This document shows, piece after piece, positions 5,000 to 6,493 of a stretch of DNA of 6,493 bases. Every line of letters begins with the position of its first letter. Position 1 is the stretch's first letter. The translations under genes were made by a program, and so were the position numbers. Source of the stretch: JBGTBQ01 sp041749275 (GTDB taxonomy: Bacteria > Acidobacteriota > Blastocatellia > Pyrinomonadales > Pyrinomonadaceae); contig JBGTBQ010000402.1 in the NCBI GenBank assembly GCA_041749275.1, positions 1 through 6,493 on the forward strand. Direction: 5' to 3'. The notes beneath the pieces were generated by a model. The model had not been told where the DNA came from, made no database searches, and was given only the letters and a program-made list of their open reading frames with translations.

Positions 5000-6091
5000 A
5001 TGTCTTCAACGGTTCCTTTCTCGGAGAGAATGGCCAACCTTTCACCGGAGCAGCGCGAGTTGCTCGAAAGGCGTCTGAGGAAGAGAGGCGTGGAACTCTC
5101 GCAAGCCCTCATCCTGCCGCGGAGAAGGGAAGGGGCCGTGCCGCTCTCGTTCGCGCAGCAGCGGCTCTGGTTTCACGAACAAATCGAACCAGGAAGCGCC
5201 ACCTACAATCTCCTTAATGCCGTGCGGCTCACGGGCCGCCTCGACATCGCCGCGCTGGAAAAAAGCTTTGGCGAGATAGTCCGTCGCCACGAGGTGCTGC
5301 GGACGACCTTCCAACAGTCCGGGCATCAACCCTCACAGGTGGTGTCGCGGCCCGACGCACTAGCGATCAAGACCGTAGACCTGTCGGCCTTCGCCGACCC
5401 GGAGCAGCAGTCCCGAGTACGGCAATTGATTAAAGAAGAGGGGCGGCAGCCGTTTGACCTGACACGCGACCTGCTCCTGCGCTTCACCCTGTTGCGGCTG
5501 GGCGAAGAGAGCCACATCGGGCTGCTCTCCGTACACCACATCGCGTTCGACGATTGGTCGCTGGCGATTCTACTGCGCGAGCTGGCGACTCTCTACGGGG
5601 CTTTCGTGGCCGGCGAGCGCAGCCCGCTTCCCGAACTGCCGATCCAATATGCAGACTTCGCCGTCTGGCAGCGCGAGTGGTTGCAGGGTGACGTACTGGA
5701 AGAGCAGCTCGCTTACTGGAGAGAGCACCTCGGCAACGCCCCCCCTCGGCTGAACCTGCCTACGGACCGCCCGCGCCCGCCGAAACGAACCTACCGCGGC
5801 GCCAAGTGTTTTGCGCTCTTCCCAGCGACCCTGACCTCCTCCCTCAAGGATTTAAGTCGGCAGGAGAATGTCACCCTTTTCATGACGCTGCTGGCGGGGC
5901 TTAAAACGGTGCTACACCGTTACGCCGGTCAGGACGGGATTATCGTCGGCACGCCCATCGCCAACCGCAACCGCGGCGAGATCGAAGGCTTGATCGGGTT
6001 CTTCACAAACACGCTGGCGCTCTACACGGACTTCTCCGGCAACCCGACTTTCCGTGAAGTGTTGGCGCGAGTCCGTCAGGTGGCCCTTTAG
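5000..6091 (+). CDS. second NRPS, condensation domain cut short by in-frame TAG
   Basis: This 363-aa open frame begins a second NRPS, 67 bases after the first and in the same direction, probably in one operon. After a typical lead-in helix (LSPEQRELLERRLRKR, 14-29) comes a condensation domain with LSFAQQRLW (49-57), RHEVLRTTF (96-104), the active-site motif HHIAFDDWS (179-187, H180; Asp in place of the usual Gly), YADFAVWQREWLQG (217-230), VGTPIANRNR (316-325) and LIGFFTNTL (331-339). The frame stops at TAG (6089-6091), exactly where the first NRPS has Glu364, and the same frame then continues with matching C-domain sequence. A product ending here would lack the last quarter of the C domain and all later domains, so it should not work. 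A single G-to-T change from GAG explains it: a real nonsense mutation, a base-calling error, or (less likely) readthrough. Confidence 0.85.
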   Translation: MSSTVPFSERMANLSPEQRELLERRLRKRGVELSQALILPRRREGAVPLSFAQQRLWFHEQIEPGSATYNLLNAVRLTGRLDIAALEKSFGEIVRRHEVLRTTFQQSGHQPSQVVSRPDALAIKTVDLSAFADPEQQSRVRQLIKEEGRQPFDLTRDLLLRFTLLRLGEESHIGLLSVHHIAFDDWSLAILLRELATLYGAFVAGERSPLPELPIQYADFAVWQREWLQGDVLEEQLAYWREHLGNAPPRLNLPTDRPRPPKRTYRGAKCFALFPATLTSSLKDLSRQENVTLFMTLLAGLKTVLHRYAGQDGIIVGTPIANRNRGEIEGLIGFFTNTLALYTDFSGNPTFREVLARVRQVAL

Positions 6092-6493
6092 GCTTACACC
6101 TATCAAGACCTGCCTTTCGAGAAGCTGGTCGAGAGACTGGGCGTCGAGCGGGACGAGAGCACGCCGCCGCTCTTTCAAGTATTGTTAAGCTTCAAGAATG
6201 AGCCGGCGGACGTGGAACTGCCGGGTCTCACCCTGAGTGCTCTGCGGGTCGAGCCAGAGACGGCGAAGTTCGACTTCGCTGTTGACATTGTAGAGATGGA
6301 GCGAGGGTTATCTGTCGGAATAACTTACAACACGGGGCTGTTCGAGGCGGAGACCGTGCGGCGGCTGCTGGGCCACTACCGGACGCTGCTGGAGTGCGCC
6401 GCGTCCGACCCGGATCGGCGCGGCACGCAGTTGGGGCTGCTGACGCAAGCCGAGGAGCGGCGGCAGGTGGTGGAGTGGAACGCGACGGGGCGC
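6092..6493 (+). pseudogene. continuation of the second NRPS C domain after the TAG (runs off the right edge)
   Basis: Directly after the TAG the same reading frame stays open for 134 codons to the window edge. It encodes the rest of the condensation domain: YQDLPFEKLVERL, PPLFQVLLSFKN, FDFAVDIVE, then YNTGLFEAETVRRLLGHYRT and the C-A linker ending at NATGR. Each block lines up with residues about 365-498 of the first NRPS with no length break nearby, so only the stop separates the two parts. No plausible start with a ribosome binding site lies just after the TAG. An adenylation domain is expected beyond the window. If the TAG is a sequencing error, 5000-6493 is one intact partial gene. Confidence 0.8.
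6326..6493 (+). repeat. 168-bp near-identical tract, copy 2 (C-domain end of second NRPS)
   Basis: This is the second copy of the tract at 2812-2979, identical at 166 of 168 bases as compared by eye. It is cut by the window edge, so the true repeat is probably longer. It begins abruptly at the YNTGLF codons. Confidence 0.95.

Noticed and set aside
6089..6091. TAG as a sense codon (recoding in the host)
   Set aside because: The first NRPS has 1149 codons with no in-frame TAG and uses TAA as stop, and nothing near the TAG suggests a recoding signal; a point mutation or sequencing error is simpler.

Overview
The window looks like a fragment of a nonribosomal peptide synthetase (NRPS) locus in a fairly GC-rich bacterium with secondary metabolism. 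The phylum cannot be fixed from the sequence. A dispersed palindromic repeat family and the style of the synthetase would fit Acidobacteriota or a similar lineage, but that is inference.

Layout, left to right. (1) Positions 1-316 hold the leading end of an IS3-family insertion sequence on the minus strand, with orfA running off the left edge. (2) Positions 300-503, minus strand, encode an MbtH-like NRPS helper protein. The IS end lies in its 3' end, so the last six codons and the stop codon appear to come from the IS. (3) Positions 504-1482 are a gene-free divergent region of about 1 kb. It holds candidate promoters, a small hairpin and a roughly 200-bp inverted-repeat (MITE-like) element built of short covarying hairpins. 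(4) Positions 1483-4932, plus strand, encode a complete one-module NRPS (condensation-adenylation-thiolation, C-A-T; 1149 aa). Its adenylation pocket reads VDWVVSLADK, a beta-alanine-type code. (5) After 67 bases with a hairpin and a Shine-Dalgarno sequence, a second NRPS gene starts at 5000. Its condensation domain is interrupted by an in-frame TAG at 6089-6091, and the same frame continues with intact C-domain sequence to the window edge.

How the parts fit. The first synthetase would load a beta-amino acid, probably beta-alanine, on its carrier domain. It has its own N-terminal C domain and no thioesterase, so it should accept a chain from an upstream enzyme and pass it to the C domain of the second gene. 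The MbtH-like protein would support adenylation. The locus also shows signs of decay or rearrangement: the IS in mbtH, the TAG in the second NRPS, and a 168-bp nearly identical tract shared by the two genes at the C/A-domain junction, which looks like recent gene conversion or duplication. I found no RNA gene or CRISPR array.
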